NCBI GenBank assembly: GCA_038241115.1
Contig: JBBRGA010000082.1
Span: forward strand, 1 to 15,283
Reading direction: 5' to 3'
DNA: 15,283 nucleotides
Source of the DNA: JANYJJ01 sp038241115
GTDB taxonomy: Bacteria > Pseudomonadota > Gammaproteobacteria > Burkholderiales > Burkholderiaceae_C
The notes under the pieces were generated by a model that saw only the letters and a program-made list of their open reading frames with translations, did no database searches and had not been told where the DNA came from. Position numbers and translations under genes: made by a program. Shown piece after piece: positions 1 through 6,839 of this stretch (the first letter of the stretch is position 1; every line of letters starts with the position of its first letter).

Positions 1-314
1 GGCGTGCCCATGCCCGCGGGGCCTTCGCTGCTGCGCTGCAACAGCATTTGCATGCCCACACACACGCCCATCAACGGCTTGTTGGCGGCCGCGTGCATCA
101 CAGCGTCTTGCAAGCCAGACTCGCGCAGCTCTCGCATGCAGTCGGGCATGGCGCCTTGACCAGGCAGCACAACGCGCTGAGCCGCATAAACCTCATCGGG
201 GTTTGAGGTGACGATGACTTCGAAGCCAGAGTCGCGCGCCACGTGTTGCACAGCCTGTGAGACAGAGCGCAGATTGCCCATGCCGTAGTCGACGACCGCA
301 ACGGTCTTTTTCAT
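1..314 (-). CDS. hisH: HisH, glutamine amidotransferase subunit of imidazole glycerol phosphate synthase (partial, 5' part)
   Basis: HisH releases ammonia from glutamine and passes it to HisF, which makes imidazole glycerol phosphate and AICAR in histidine synthesis. The first 104 residues are present, starting at an ATG at 314; the rest lies beyond the left edge. Visible class-I amidotransferase marks are DYGMGNLRSV at residues 9-18, the LPGQGAMPDCM segment at 50-60 (oxyanion region), and GVCVGMQMLL at 83-92, where Cys85 is the expected nucleophile. The His/Glu of the triad would lie outside the window. It has the same direction as hisB but lies 158 bp from it, with a terminator and a palindromic repeat between, so it may be transcribed separately from hisG-hisDC-hisB. 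No strong Shine-Dalgarno sequence is visible before the ATG. Identification is firm. Confidence 0.95.
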   Translation of the reverse strand, partial: MKKTVAVVDYGMGNLRSVSQAVQHVARDSGFEVIVTSNPDEVYAAQRVVLPGQGAMPDCMRELRESGLQDAVMHAAANKPLMGVCVGMQMLLQRSSEGPAGMGT

Positions 315-345
315 GACCGTTGCTCCGGCCCGATGGGGTGTTCAG

Positions 346-412
346 CGTTCGTGCTGCGGTATCGAAGCACTCTTGCAGCGACGCTGACCCTTCGGTTACT
401 CAGGGCGAACGG
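346..412. repeat. REP-like palindromic repeat between hisB and hisH
   Basis: Two small hairpins are nested inside one outer inverted repeat. The outer arms are CGTTCG (346-351) and CGAACG (406-411). The left hairpin pairs GTGCT (351-355) with AGCAC (366-370). The right hairpin pairs CCCT (388-391) with AGGG (402-405). The layout and the half-motifs TCGAAGCAC and CAGGGCGAAC resemble a degenerate dispersed intergenic repeat that I recall from many Burkholderiales genomes; that family match is from memory, not a search. A 12-bp piece of the right half recurs at 9527-9538. It lies in the leader of hisH and could affect mRNA folding. Confidence 0.55.
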
Positions 413-444
413 GGAAAAAAATTCATCCTTCATTGGGCCGGATC

Positions 445-480
445 AAAAAATTGCTTGTGATTCATCGCTGGATCACAAGC
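445..480 (-). terminator. Rho-independent terminator at the end of hisB
   Basis: On the minus strand a perfect 9-bp stem, GCTTGTGAT (480-472) with ATCACAAGC (461-453), encloses a 10-nt loop and is followed by AA and six T residues (452-445). The hisB stop codon TGA (475-473) lies inside the stem, so the terminator is set right at the gene end. It should end the transcript coming through hisG-hisDC-hisB before hisH. Confidence 0.8.
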
Positions 481-1093
481 TGCCTTTGGTTGAAGCGATG
501 ACGTCGGCAGCGCGCGGATCGATCTCCAACGCCATGCGCAGTGCGCGCGCAAAGGCTTTGAAAATGGTTTCGCACTGGTGGTGCGCGTTTTCGCCGTGCA
601 GGTTGTCAATGTGCAGGGTCACGCCAGCGTGGTTGGAAAAGCCCTGGAAAAATTCGTAAACCAACTGCGAATCGAGCGCGCCGATCATGCCGCTTTTGAA
701 GTCCACGCGCATGTGCAACCCGGGGCGGCCCGAGAAGTCAATCACCACGCGCGACAGCGCTTCATCCAGCGGCACGTAGGCGTGGCCGTAGCGGCGCAGG
801 CCCTTTTTGTCGCCCACTACTTTGGCCATCGCTTGGCCCAAAGTGATACCCACATCTTCAACGGTGTGGTGCCCGTCTATGTGCAAGTCGCCCTTGGCTT
901 CGATGTCAAGGTCGATCAATCCGTGACGCGCAATCTGGTCCAGCATGTGATCGAAAAACCCGATGCCGGTGGCCAGCTTGGACGCGCCCGTGCCGTCGAT
1001 GTTGATGGCGACACGGATTTGCGTCTCAGCCGTGTTGCGGGTGACTTCGGCTTGGCGCCGCGCTGAAGCCATGTTCAATATGGAGGCGTTCAT
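473..1093 (-). CDS. hisB: HisB, imidazoleglycerol-phosphate dehydratase (monofunctional)
   Basis: This enzyme dehydrates imidazole glycerol phosphate to imidazole acetol phosphate, a cytoplasmic manganese-dependent step of histidine synthesis. The 206-residue length fits the monofunctional form, without the N-terminal phosphatase domain of the enterobacterial fusion. Metal-binding motifs are visible in both repeats: GFFDHMLDQIARHG at 45-58, DGHHTVED at 73-80 (His75, His76, Glu79), and NAHHQCE at 169-175 (His171, His172, Glu175). The usual STKG C-terminal motif is at 201-204. The ATG at 1093 overlaps the hisDC stop as ATGA, so translation is probably coupled. A second ATG at 1072 (residue 8) is an alternative start. 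A separate histidinol-phosphatase is needed and is not in this window. Confidence 0.97.
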   Translation of the reverse strand: MNASILNMASARRQAEVTRNTAETQIRVAINIDGTGASKLATGIGFFDHMLDQIARHGLIDLDIEAKGDLHIDGHHTVEDVGITLGQAMAKVVGDKKGLRRYGHAYVPLDEALSRVVIDFSGRPGLHMRVDFKSGMIGALDSQLVYEFFQGFSNHAGVTLHIDNLHGENAHHQCETIFKAFARALRMALEIDPRAADVIASTKGSL

Positions 1094-3525
1094 AAGCTGG
1101 CTTTCAGTGCGTTCATCATCAAATCATTTTCATCCGGTGTGCCCACGGTGATGCGCAGGCAATAGGCCAGCAAGGGGTGCAGGCCCGAAATATTTTTGAT
1201 CAGCACCCCGCGTGCCTTCATGCCGTCGAAGGTCTTTTTTGGGTCGGGCACGCGCAGCAAAATCATGTTGGCATCGCTCGGAAAAGGCTGACATCCGGGC
1301 AAATCACGCAACTGAGTTTGCAACTTGTCGCGCTCGGCGCGTATCACCGCCGCTTGGCGCGCGTATTCGTCGGCATGCTCCAACGCAAACAGGGCTGCTT
1401 CGCAGTTCAGCACGCTGATGTTGAAAGGCGGGCGCAGCTTGTCGATTTGCGCGATCAACTCGCGACGCGCCATCAAATAGCCGATGCGCACGCCCGCCAA
1501 ACCAAATTTGCTCAGGGTGCGCATGACCAGCACGTGGGCGTGGCGCTTCAATCTGTCCATCGAGTCGCGCGCCGCGAACGGTTGATACGCCTCGTCCATC
1601 ACCACCCATCCCGGCGCGGCGTCGATGATGGCGTCAATGGCCGAGTCGTTCCACAAATTTGCGGTGGGGTTGTTGGGATAGGCGAGGTAAATGATGGCGG
1701 GTTGGTGCTCGCGCACCGCAGCCAACATGGCCGGCAAGTCCAATTCAAAGTCGGCGGTGAGCGGCACGCCCACGAACTTCAAGCCTTGCAGCTTGGCCGA
1801 CATTTCGTACATCACAAAGCCCGGCATTGGCGAGACCACCGCTGCGCCGGGCACATCGCAGGCCAGGCTGAGCATGGAAATGAGTTCATCTGACCCATTT
1901 CCCAGCATGATGTCGCAGCCCTCGGGCATGCCTGCATGCGCGGCCAGTGCGGCGCGCAACACATCACCGCGCTCGGCCGGATAGCGGTTCAACGCCACCT
2001 CGGCCAGCCGCTCGCCCAGCGCTGCGCGCAAGTCGGCGGGCAGGGCAAACGGGTTCTCCATCGTGTCCACTTTGACCATGCCCGCGCTGGGCTGAACGGC
2101 ATAAGCGTGCAGGGACTGCACGTCTTGGCGCAGGGTGCTCGCCATGCGGTCTTGCAGGCTGGCGCCATCGGCTGTCTGAAGCACGTCACTCAAGCGCATC
2201 TCCGCTGCCCGCGCATGCGCCTGCAAGCCTTCGCCGTAGGCCAACTCGGCCGCGATACGACCCAGCTTTTGCGCGCCAGCCTCGCTTACCTCGATCAAGC
2301 TGCTGCGCTTTTGAAAGTCGTAGACGCCCAGAGGCGACGAGAAACGCGCGGTGCCCGAAGTGGGCAACACGTGGTTCGGCCCGGCGCAATAGTCGCCAAG
2401 GCTCTCGCTGGTGAAGGCCCCCAAAAAGATGGCTCCGGCGTGACGCAGCAGCGGCTCCCAGCGGTGCGGCTCGCGCGAACTGACTTCCAGGTGCTCGGGC
2501 GCAATCCGGTTGCTGATCTCGCAGGCCTCTTCCATGCTGCGGGTTTGAATCAGCGCGCCGCGCCCTTCGAGCGAGGCGCGTATCACTGCATGTCGCGGCA
2601 TGTCGGCGATCAAGCGGTCAATGGCCGCCTTGACCTGCCGGATGTAAGCCGCATCAGGGCACAACAAAATACTTTGCGCCATCTCGTCGTGTTCGGCCTG
2701 GCTGAACAAGTCCATGGCCACCCAGTCGGCGGGCGTGCTGCCATCCGCCAACACCAAAATCTCACTCGGCCCGGCAATCATGTCGATGCCGACCTTGCCA
2801 AACACCCGGCGTTTGGCGCTGGCCACGTAGGCATTGCCAGGGCCGGTGATCTTGTCGACTGCCGGTACGGTTTGCGTGCCGTAAGCGAGCGCGGCCACGG
2901 CTTGTGCACCGCCCAGAGTGAAGACGCGGTCAACGCCTGAAATGGCGGCAGCGGCGAGCACCATTTGATTGCGCTCGCCACGCGAACCTTCAGGCGAGCC
3001 ATCCCTTCGGGCCGGCGTGGGCACCACCATGATGACCTCGCCCACACCGGCCACCTTCGCGGGCACAGCGCTCATGAGCACGCTGGACGGATAAGCCGCC
3101 TTGCCACCCGGCACGTAGATGCCCACGCGGTCGAGTGGCGTGACTTTTTGGCCCAGCAAGCTGCCGTCTGCGTCACGGTATTGCCACGAACGACCGCAAG
3201 CATCCAACTGGCGTTGGTGATAGCTGCGCACGCGCTCGGCGGCCGCTTCAAGCGCCGCACGTTGCGCTGGGGTGATGGCGTTCAAGGCAGCATGCAAGTC
3301 GGCGCGGCTGACTTCCAATTCGCTCACGTGTTGCGCGCTCACGCCATCAAAGCGCTGCGTGTACTCCAACAGCGCCGCATCACCGCGCGTTTGCACGTCA
3401 GACAAGATGCCCGCCACCCGCTCCTCGATCGCGTGATCGGTCTCGGCCGACCAATGCAATACGCGCTGGAACTCGGTTTCGAAATCGGCGGCAGCGGTGT
3501 CGAGCAGGCGGATGTGGACGGTCAT
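1090..3525 (-). CDS. hisDC: Fused histidinol dehydrogenase (HisD) and histidinol-phosphate aminotransferase (HisC)
   Basis: One uninterrupted 811-codon frame encodes two histidine enzymes that are normally separate. Residues 1 to about 445 are HisD, which oxidises histidinol to histidine with two NAD and zinc: SQAEHD at 275-280 (zinc ligands Gln276, His279), IAPEHLE at 341-347 (catalytic Glu344, His345), Asp378 in GDYCAGPNHVLPT, and His437 near the end; GPGN is at 228-231. Residues from about 461 are HisC, a fold-type-I PLP transaminase: YPNNPT at 616-621, DEAY at 644-647, and TLSKFGLAGVRIGY at 670-683 with PLP lysine Lys673. All key residues of both halves are present. The linker (446-460) is short and has no stop. 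HisD carries an extra loop at 172-182. Met461 (ATG at 2145) could be an internal start for free HisC, but only weak ribosome-binding sequence precedes it. The gene overlaps hisG and hisB by 4 bp each. A sequencing indel at the junction is possible, because both other frames have TGA just there. Confidence 0.93.
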   Translation of the reverse strand: MTVHIRLLDTAAADFETEFQRVLHWSAETDHAIEERVAGILSDVQTRGDAALLEYTQRFDGVSAQHVSELEVSRADLHAALNAITPAQRAALEAAAERVRSYHQRQLDACGRSWQYRDADGSLLGQKVTPLDRVGIYVPGGKAAYPSSVLMSAVPAKVAGVGEVIMVVPTPARRDGSPEGSRGERNQMVLAAAAISGVDRVFTLGGAQAVAALAYGTQTVPAVDKITGPGNAYVASAKRRVFGKVGIDMIAGPSEILVLADGSTPADWVAMDLFSQAEHDEMAQSILLCPDAAYIRQVKAAIDRLIADMPRHAVIRASLEGRGALIQTRSMEEACEISNRIAPEHLEVSSREPHRWEPLLRHAGAIFLGAFTSESLGDYCAGPNHVLPTSGTARFSSPLGVYDFQKRSSLIEVSEAGAQKLGRIAAELAYGEGLQAHARAAEMRLSDVLQTADGASLQDRMASTLRQDVQSLHAYAVQPSAGMVKVDTMENPFALPADLRAALGERLAEVALNRYPAERGDVLRAALAAHAGMPEGCDIMLGNGSDELISMLSLACDVPGAAVVSPMPGFVMYEMSAKLQGLKFVGVPLTADFELDLPAMLAAVREHQPAIIYLAYPNNPTANLWNDSAIDAIIDAAPGWVVMDEAYQPFAARDSMDRLKRHAHVLVMRTLSKFGLAGVRIGYLMARRELIAQIDKLRPPFNISVLNCEAALFALEHADEYARQAAVIRAERDKLQTQLRDLPGCQPFPSDANMILLRVPDPKKTFDGMKARGVLIKNISGLHPLLAYCLRITVGTPDENDLMMNALKASL
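2973..3012 (-). repeat. Palindrome-bearing in-frame insertion inside the HisD coding region
   Basis: Codons for residues 172-182 of the fused protein add a charged, glycine-rich loop between the PTP that ends a Rossmann strand and the conserved GERN/LAAA segment. E. coli HisD, as I recall it, has only about three residues here. The DNA holds a perfect 7-bp inverted repeat, GCTCGCC (2973-2979) and GGCGAGC (2993-2999), with a 13-nt loop. The number of added residues is judged by eye without an alignment. Confidence 0.45.
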
Positions 3526-4202
3526 GAGGATGAGCTTGCCGAAGCGTTGGTGTGAGGGTTTTCTAAGGCCGATGCAAACGCATCGATGATGGCGCGGATG
3601 GGCTCGCGCTTCAGTTTGAGCGAGGCTTGGTTCACCACCAAGCGCGCCGAGATATGCATGATTTTCTCTACCTCCACCAAGTGATTGGCGCGCAGGGTGT
3701 TGCCGCTGGAGACAAGGTCGACGATGGCGTCCGCCAAACCGGTCAGGGGCGCCAGCTCCATCGAGCCGTAGAGTTTGATGAGGTCGACGTGCACGCCCTT
3801 GGTGGCGAAGTGTTCGCTGGCAATGCGCGTGAATTTGGTGGCCACCCGGATGCGCGAGCCTTGCTTGACGGCGCTGTTGTAGTCAAAGTCGGCGCGGGTG
3901 GCCACGCTCATGCGGCACTGCGCGATTTGCAAATCCAGCGGCTGATAAAGGCCATCGCCGCCGTGTTCGATCAGCGTGTCTTTGCCGGTCACGCCGATGT
4001 CGGCACCGCCGTATTGCACGTAGGTCGGCACATCAGACGCGCGCACCAGCACCACGCGCACATTCGATTGGTTGGTTCCGATGATGAGCTTGCGGGACTT
4101 CTCGGGGTCCTCGCTCACCTCGATGCCAGCGGCTCGCAGCAGCGGCAATGTCTCGTCAAAGATGCGGCCCTTCGAAAGCGCGAGCGTGATCATGCTGTTC
4201 AT
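3522..4202 (-). CDS. hisG: HisG, ATP phosphoribosyltransferase catalytic subunit (short form)
   Basis: HisG joins ATP and PRPP to make phosphoribosyl-ATP, the first and feedback-controlled step of histidine synthesis. At 226 residues it is the short form, which lacks the C-terminal regulatory domain and in known cases works with the HisZ subunit; no hisZ lies in this window. Visible motifs are LALSKGRIFDETLPLL at 7-22, GADIGVTGKDTL at 66-77, and the PRPP-binding loop DAIVDLVSSGNTL at 158-170. The tail ends in a serine-rich stretch (SASSSS) of no obvious role. The ATG at 4202 is taken as start; another ATG at 4193 (residue 4) is equally possible, and neither has a clear Shine-Dalgarno sequence. 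It lies 51 bp after murA and its stop overlaps the hisDC ATG. Confidence 0.97.
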   Translation of the reverse strand: MNSMITLALSKGRIFDETLPLLRAAGIEVSEDPEKSRKLIIGTNQSNVRVVLVRASDVPTYVQYGGADIGVTGKDTLIEHGGDGLYQPLDLQIAQCRMSVATRADFDYNSAVKQGSRIRVATKFTRIASEHFATKGVHVDLIKLYGSMELAPLTGLADAIVDLVSSGNTLRANHLVEVEKIMHISARLVVNQASLKLKREPIRAIIDAFASALENPHTNASASSSS

Positions 4203-4253
4203 GGTTGTGGGCGTCTGTGTTGGGATGTCGTTATGCGCTCTGCGCCTTGCGCT

Positions 4254-5525
4254 TTATTTCACGCGCTCAATGTCGGCACCGATGGCGCGCAGCTTGGCTT
4301 CCATGCGGTCGTAGCCTCGGTCGAGGTGATAGATGCGGTCGATCACGGTTTGGCCATCGGCCACCAAGCCCGCAATCACCAAGCCGGCCGAGGCGCGCAG
4401 GTCGGTGGCCATCACCGTGGCCCCGGACAACTTGGCCACGCCCTGAATCACCGCCAAACGACCATCTATCTCAATTTTTGCGCCCAAGCGCGACATCTCA
4501 TTGACGTGCATGAAACGATTTTCGAAGATCGTCTCGGTCACCGTGGAGGTGCCGTCGGCGAGGCAATTCAGCGCCATGAATTGGGCTTGCATGTCGGTAG
4601 GGAATGCCGGGTACTCGCTGGTGCGAAAGCTCACGGCTTTGCTTCGGCCTTGGTGGCTGACCTTGATCCAGTCTTCAGCAGATTCGATACTCACTCCGGC
4701 TTCGCGAAGCTTGTCGATCACGGCGTCCAGATGGTCGGCGCGGGCGCGACGCAACACCACGCTGCCGCCGGTGGCTGCCACCGCGCACAAAAAGGTGCCG
4801 GCTTCAATGCGGTCGGGGACGATGCGGTGGCTCGTCTGGCCACTCAAGCCGTGCAGACTGGCCACGCCTTGAATGCGAATCTTGCTGGTGCCGTGGCCTT
4901 CTATCTTGGCGCCCATGGCAACAAGCATGGCGGCCAGGTCGGCGATCTCGGGCTCCTGCGCGGCGTTTTCGAGCACAGTTTCACCGTCGGCCAAGCAGGC
5001 CGCCATCAAAAAGTTTTCGGTGCCGGTGACGGTGACCATGTCGGTGGTAATGCGCGCGCCTTTGAGCCGCTTGGCCTTGGCAATGATGTAGCCGTGCTCG
5101 ACGGTGATGTCGGCGCCCATGGCCTGCAGGCCTTTGATGTGCTGATCGACAGGCCGCGAGCCGATGGCGCAACCGCCCGGCAGCGACACCGTGGCCTCGC
5201 CAAAACGCGCCAGCAACGGGCCCAGCGCCAAAATTGAAGCGCGCATGGTTTTGACCAAGTCGTAAGGCGCCTCGGGCGTGGTCACGGTGCCCGCATTGAC
5301 CGTGACGGTTTCAGGCCGATCGGCGCTGCGCTCGATGGTGGTTCCCATGTTGGCCAGCAGCTTGAGCATCGTGCTGACGTCATGCAACTGCGGCACATTG
5401 ATGAGCGTGACCGGCTCGGCAGTCAGCAGTGCCGCGCACAGCTCTGGCAGGGCCGCGTTCTTGGCACCCGAAATAGTGACTTCGCCGTTCAATGGTCGGC
5501 CACCGCGGATGAGGAGTTTGTCCAT
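4254..5525 (-). CDS. murA: MurA, UDP-N-acetylglucosamine 1-carboxyvinyltransferase
   Basis: MurA transfers enolpyruvate from PEP to UDP-GlcNAc, the first committed step of peptidoglycan synthesis, in the cytoplasm; it is the fosfomycin target. The 423-residue length matches the family. GAKNAALPELCAALL at 20-34 contains the catalytic Lys22 and Asn23. GGCAIGSRPVDQHIKGL at 117-133 contains the reactive Cys119, so the usual cysteine form is present. The C-terminal end YHLDRGYDRMEAKLRAIGADIERVK is typical. The ATG at 5525 has no Shine-Dalgarno sequence upstream; instead a promoter-like pair ends 6 bp before it (see the promoter entry). Downstream it runs into hisG after 51 bp, and upstream lies ibaG after 173 bp, the same ibaG-murA pairing seen in enterobacteria. 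Confidence 0.98.
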   Translation of the reverse strand: MDKLLIRGGRPLNGEVTISGAKNAALPELCAALLTAEPVTLINVPQLHDVSTMLKLLANMGTTIERSADRPETVTVNAGTVTTPEAPYDLVKTMRASILALGPLLARFGEATVSLPGGCAIGSRPVDQHIKGLQAMGADITVEHGYIIAKAKRLKGARITTDMVTVTGTENFLMAACLADGETVLENAAQEPEIADLAAMLVAMGAKIEGHGTSKIRIQGVASLHGLSGQTSHRIVPDRIEAGTFLCAVAATGGSVVLRRARADHLDAVIDKLREAGVSIESAEDWIKVSHQGRSKAVSFRTSEYPAFPTDMQAQFMALNCLADGTSTVTETIFENRFMHVNEMSRLGAKIEIDGRLAVIQGVAKLSGATVMATDLRASAGLVIAGLVADGQTVIDRIYHLDRGYDRMEAKLRAIGADIERVK

Positions 5526-5531
5526 GACGTG

Positions 5532-5559
5532 CTTATAAATGTGATGTGTGGGTGGACAA
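5532..5559 (-). promoter_or_regulatory. Candidate murA promoter giving a leaderless transcript
   Basis: On the minus strand TTGTCC (5559-5554; four of six match TTGACA), a 16-nt spacer, and TATAAG (5537-5532; five of six match TATAAT) form a sigma70-like pair. The -10 box ends six bases before the murA ATG, so the expected start of transcription would be at or next to the A of that ATG. Prediction by eye only. Confidence 0.35.
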
Positions 5560-5698
5560 CATGGACGGGGCGCCTACAAAGGGATCTTTGCGACCTGCAG
5601 TTTTTGGGGCCTGCAACCTGCGCGGGCCGCAGCGCAAACCGAAACACATTCCGTCACTTAAACCGCAACCGGAACTCCTACCAAGCCGGTCACTGACG

Positions 5699-5974
5699 TC
5701 AATGTCGGTGGTTGGCCGCCGCTTGATGGGTCGAATCAGCGGCCCACTCAGCCGGCGTCAAGGTCTTCATCGACAGCGCGTGAATTTGTTCGCGCATGCG
5801 GTCGCCCAGAGCTTTGTAGACCTGCTGGTGACGCTTGACGCGGTTGGCACCTTCGAACTCGGCCGACACGATGGTGGCGAAAAAATGGCGTCCGTCACCG
5901 TCTACCGCGAGGTGCTCGCAGACCATGCCGTTGGCGATGAAGCTTTCGACTTCCAGGGGTGTGGGATCGGACAT
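5699..5974 (-). CDS. ibaG: IbaG, BolA-family protein
   Basis: This is a small BolA/IbaG-family protein of 91 residues. The family forms [2Fe-2S] complexes with monothiol glutaredoxins; its exact role here is unknown. The segment GDGRHF and the C-terminal half RVKRHQQVYKALGDRMREQ followed by IHALSMKTLTPAEWA resemble E. coli IbaG closely, including the conserved His of IHAL and the TPAEWA motif. I start it at the ATG at 5974; the frame stays open to a TTG at 5992, but the added residues are not BolA-like. It sits between yadH (67 bp upstream) and murA (173 bp downstream), matching the known ibaG-murA neighbourhood. The 173-bp gap before murA holds several short GC-rich dyads but no T-tract terminator that I could see. 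Confidence 0.93.
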   Translation of the reverse strand: MSDPTPLEVESFIANGMVCEHLAVDGDGRHFFATIVSAEFEGANRVKRHQQVYKALGDRMREQIHALSMKTLTPAEWAADSTHQAAANHRH

Positions 5975-6041
5975 GGCTCGATTATCTTTCAAAGGCGCTT
6001 TTGTGGGCTTCAGTGCACCGAAGGTTTGCTCGGTGCGCGGT

Positions 6042-6839
6042 TCAATGACGGATTTTGTAGCCGGTGCGCAGCAGGTTCAGGCTGATGGCGCACACCACCA
6101 CCAAACTCACGCCCACCACCGCCAAACTGGTCCACGGAGATGCATCACTGACGCCAAAAAAGCCGTGCCGGAAGCCGTCGATCATGTAGAAAAACGGGTT
6201 CAGGTGGCTCAATCCTTGCCAGAACGGCGGGAGCGAGGCGATGGAATAAAACACGCCCGACAAGAACGTCATCGGCATGATGATGAAGTTTTGAAAGGCG
6301 GCAATCTGATCGAATTTTTCGGCCCACAGCCCGGCAATCAAACCCAAAGCGCCCATCATCACCGCGCCAGCCAGGGCGAAGGTGACGATCCAAAACGGAT
6401 TCACCACGTGAAGCGGGGCAAACCACATCGTCACCAACAACACGCCCGCGCCGACCACCAGGCCACGCACCACCGAAGCACCCACATAGGCCACAAACCA
6501 GGCCCAGTGCGACAGCGGCGCCACCAGTAGAAAAACCAAATTGCCGGTGATCTTGCTTTGGATGAGCGATGAACTGCTGTTGGCAAAGGCGTTTTGCAGC
6601 ACGCTCATCATCACCAAACCAGGGATCAAAAAGCTGGTGTAGCCGACCTTCTCGAAAACCTTCACGTGGTCTTCCAGAACGTGACCAAAGATCAGCAGGT
6701 AAAGAACCGCGGTGAGCACGGGCGCGGCCACGGTTTGAAAGCTGACTTTCCAGAAGCGCAGTACCTCTTTGTAAAGCAAGGTGCGCGCACCCGAAAACCT
6801 GCCAATGGCGGTGATTTTTTTGATTTGAAAGGTGTTCAT
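6042..6839 (-). CDS. yadH: ABC-2 type transporter permease (YadH-like)
   Basis: This is the membrane subunit of an ABC-2 exporter that pairs with the ATPase just upstream; the substrate of this family is not firmly known. The 265-residue protein has about six hydrophobic segments, roughly at 37-57, 70-90, 112-138, 146-172, 182-203 and 237-257. The segment from FQNFIIMPMTFLSGVFYSI to LNPFFYMIDGFRHGFFG is characteristic of the YadH group. I place the start at the ATG at 6839, which overlaps the ATPase stop as TGATG; the frame extends one TTG codon further, which is unlikely to be used. ibaG follows after 67 bp. Confidence 0.93.
   Translation of the reverse strand: MNTFQIKKITAIGRFSGARTLLYKEVLRFWKVSFQTVAAPVLTAVLYLLIFGHVLEDHVKVFEKVGYTSFLIPGLVMMSVLQNAFANSSSSLIQSKITGNLVFLLVAPLSHWAWFVAYVGASVVRGLVVGAGVLLVTMWFAPLHVVNPFWIVTFALAGAVMMGALGLIAGLWAEKFDQIAAFQNFIIMPMTFLSGVFYSIASLPPFWQGLSHLNPFFYMIDGFRHGFFGVSDASPWTSLAVVGVSLVVVCAISLNLLRTGYKIRH

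Noticed and set aside
1936..2940. A 334-codon plus-strand frame opposite hisDC
   Set aside because: It is antisense to conserved HisD and HisC motifs and has no domain of its own.
3627..5237. A 536-codon open frame on the plus strand across hisG and murA
   Set aside because: It is antisense to two well-identified genes. Its translation is rich in His, Ala and Gly with no family motif, as expected from the complement of GC-rich coding DNA.
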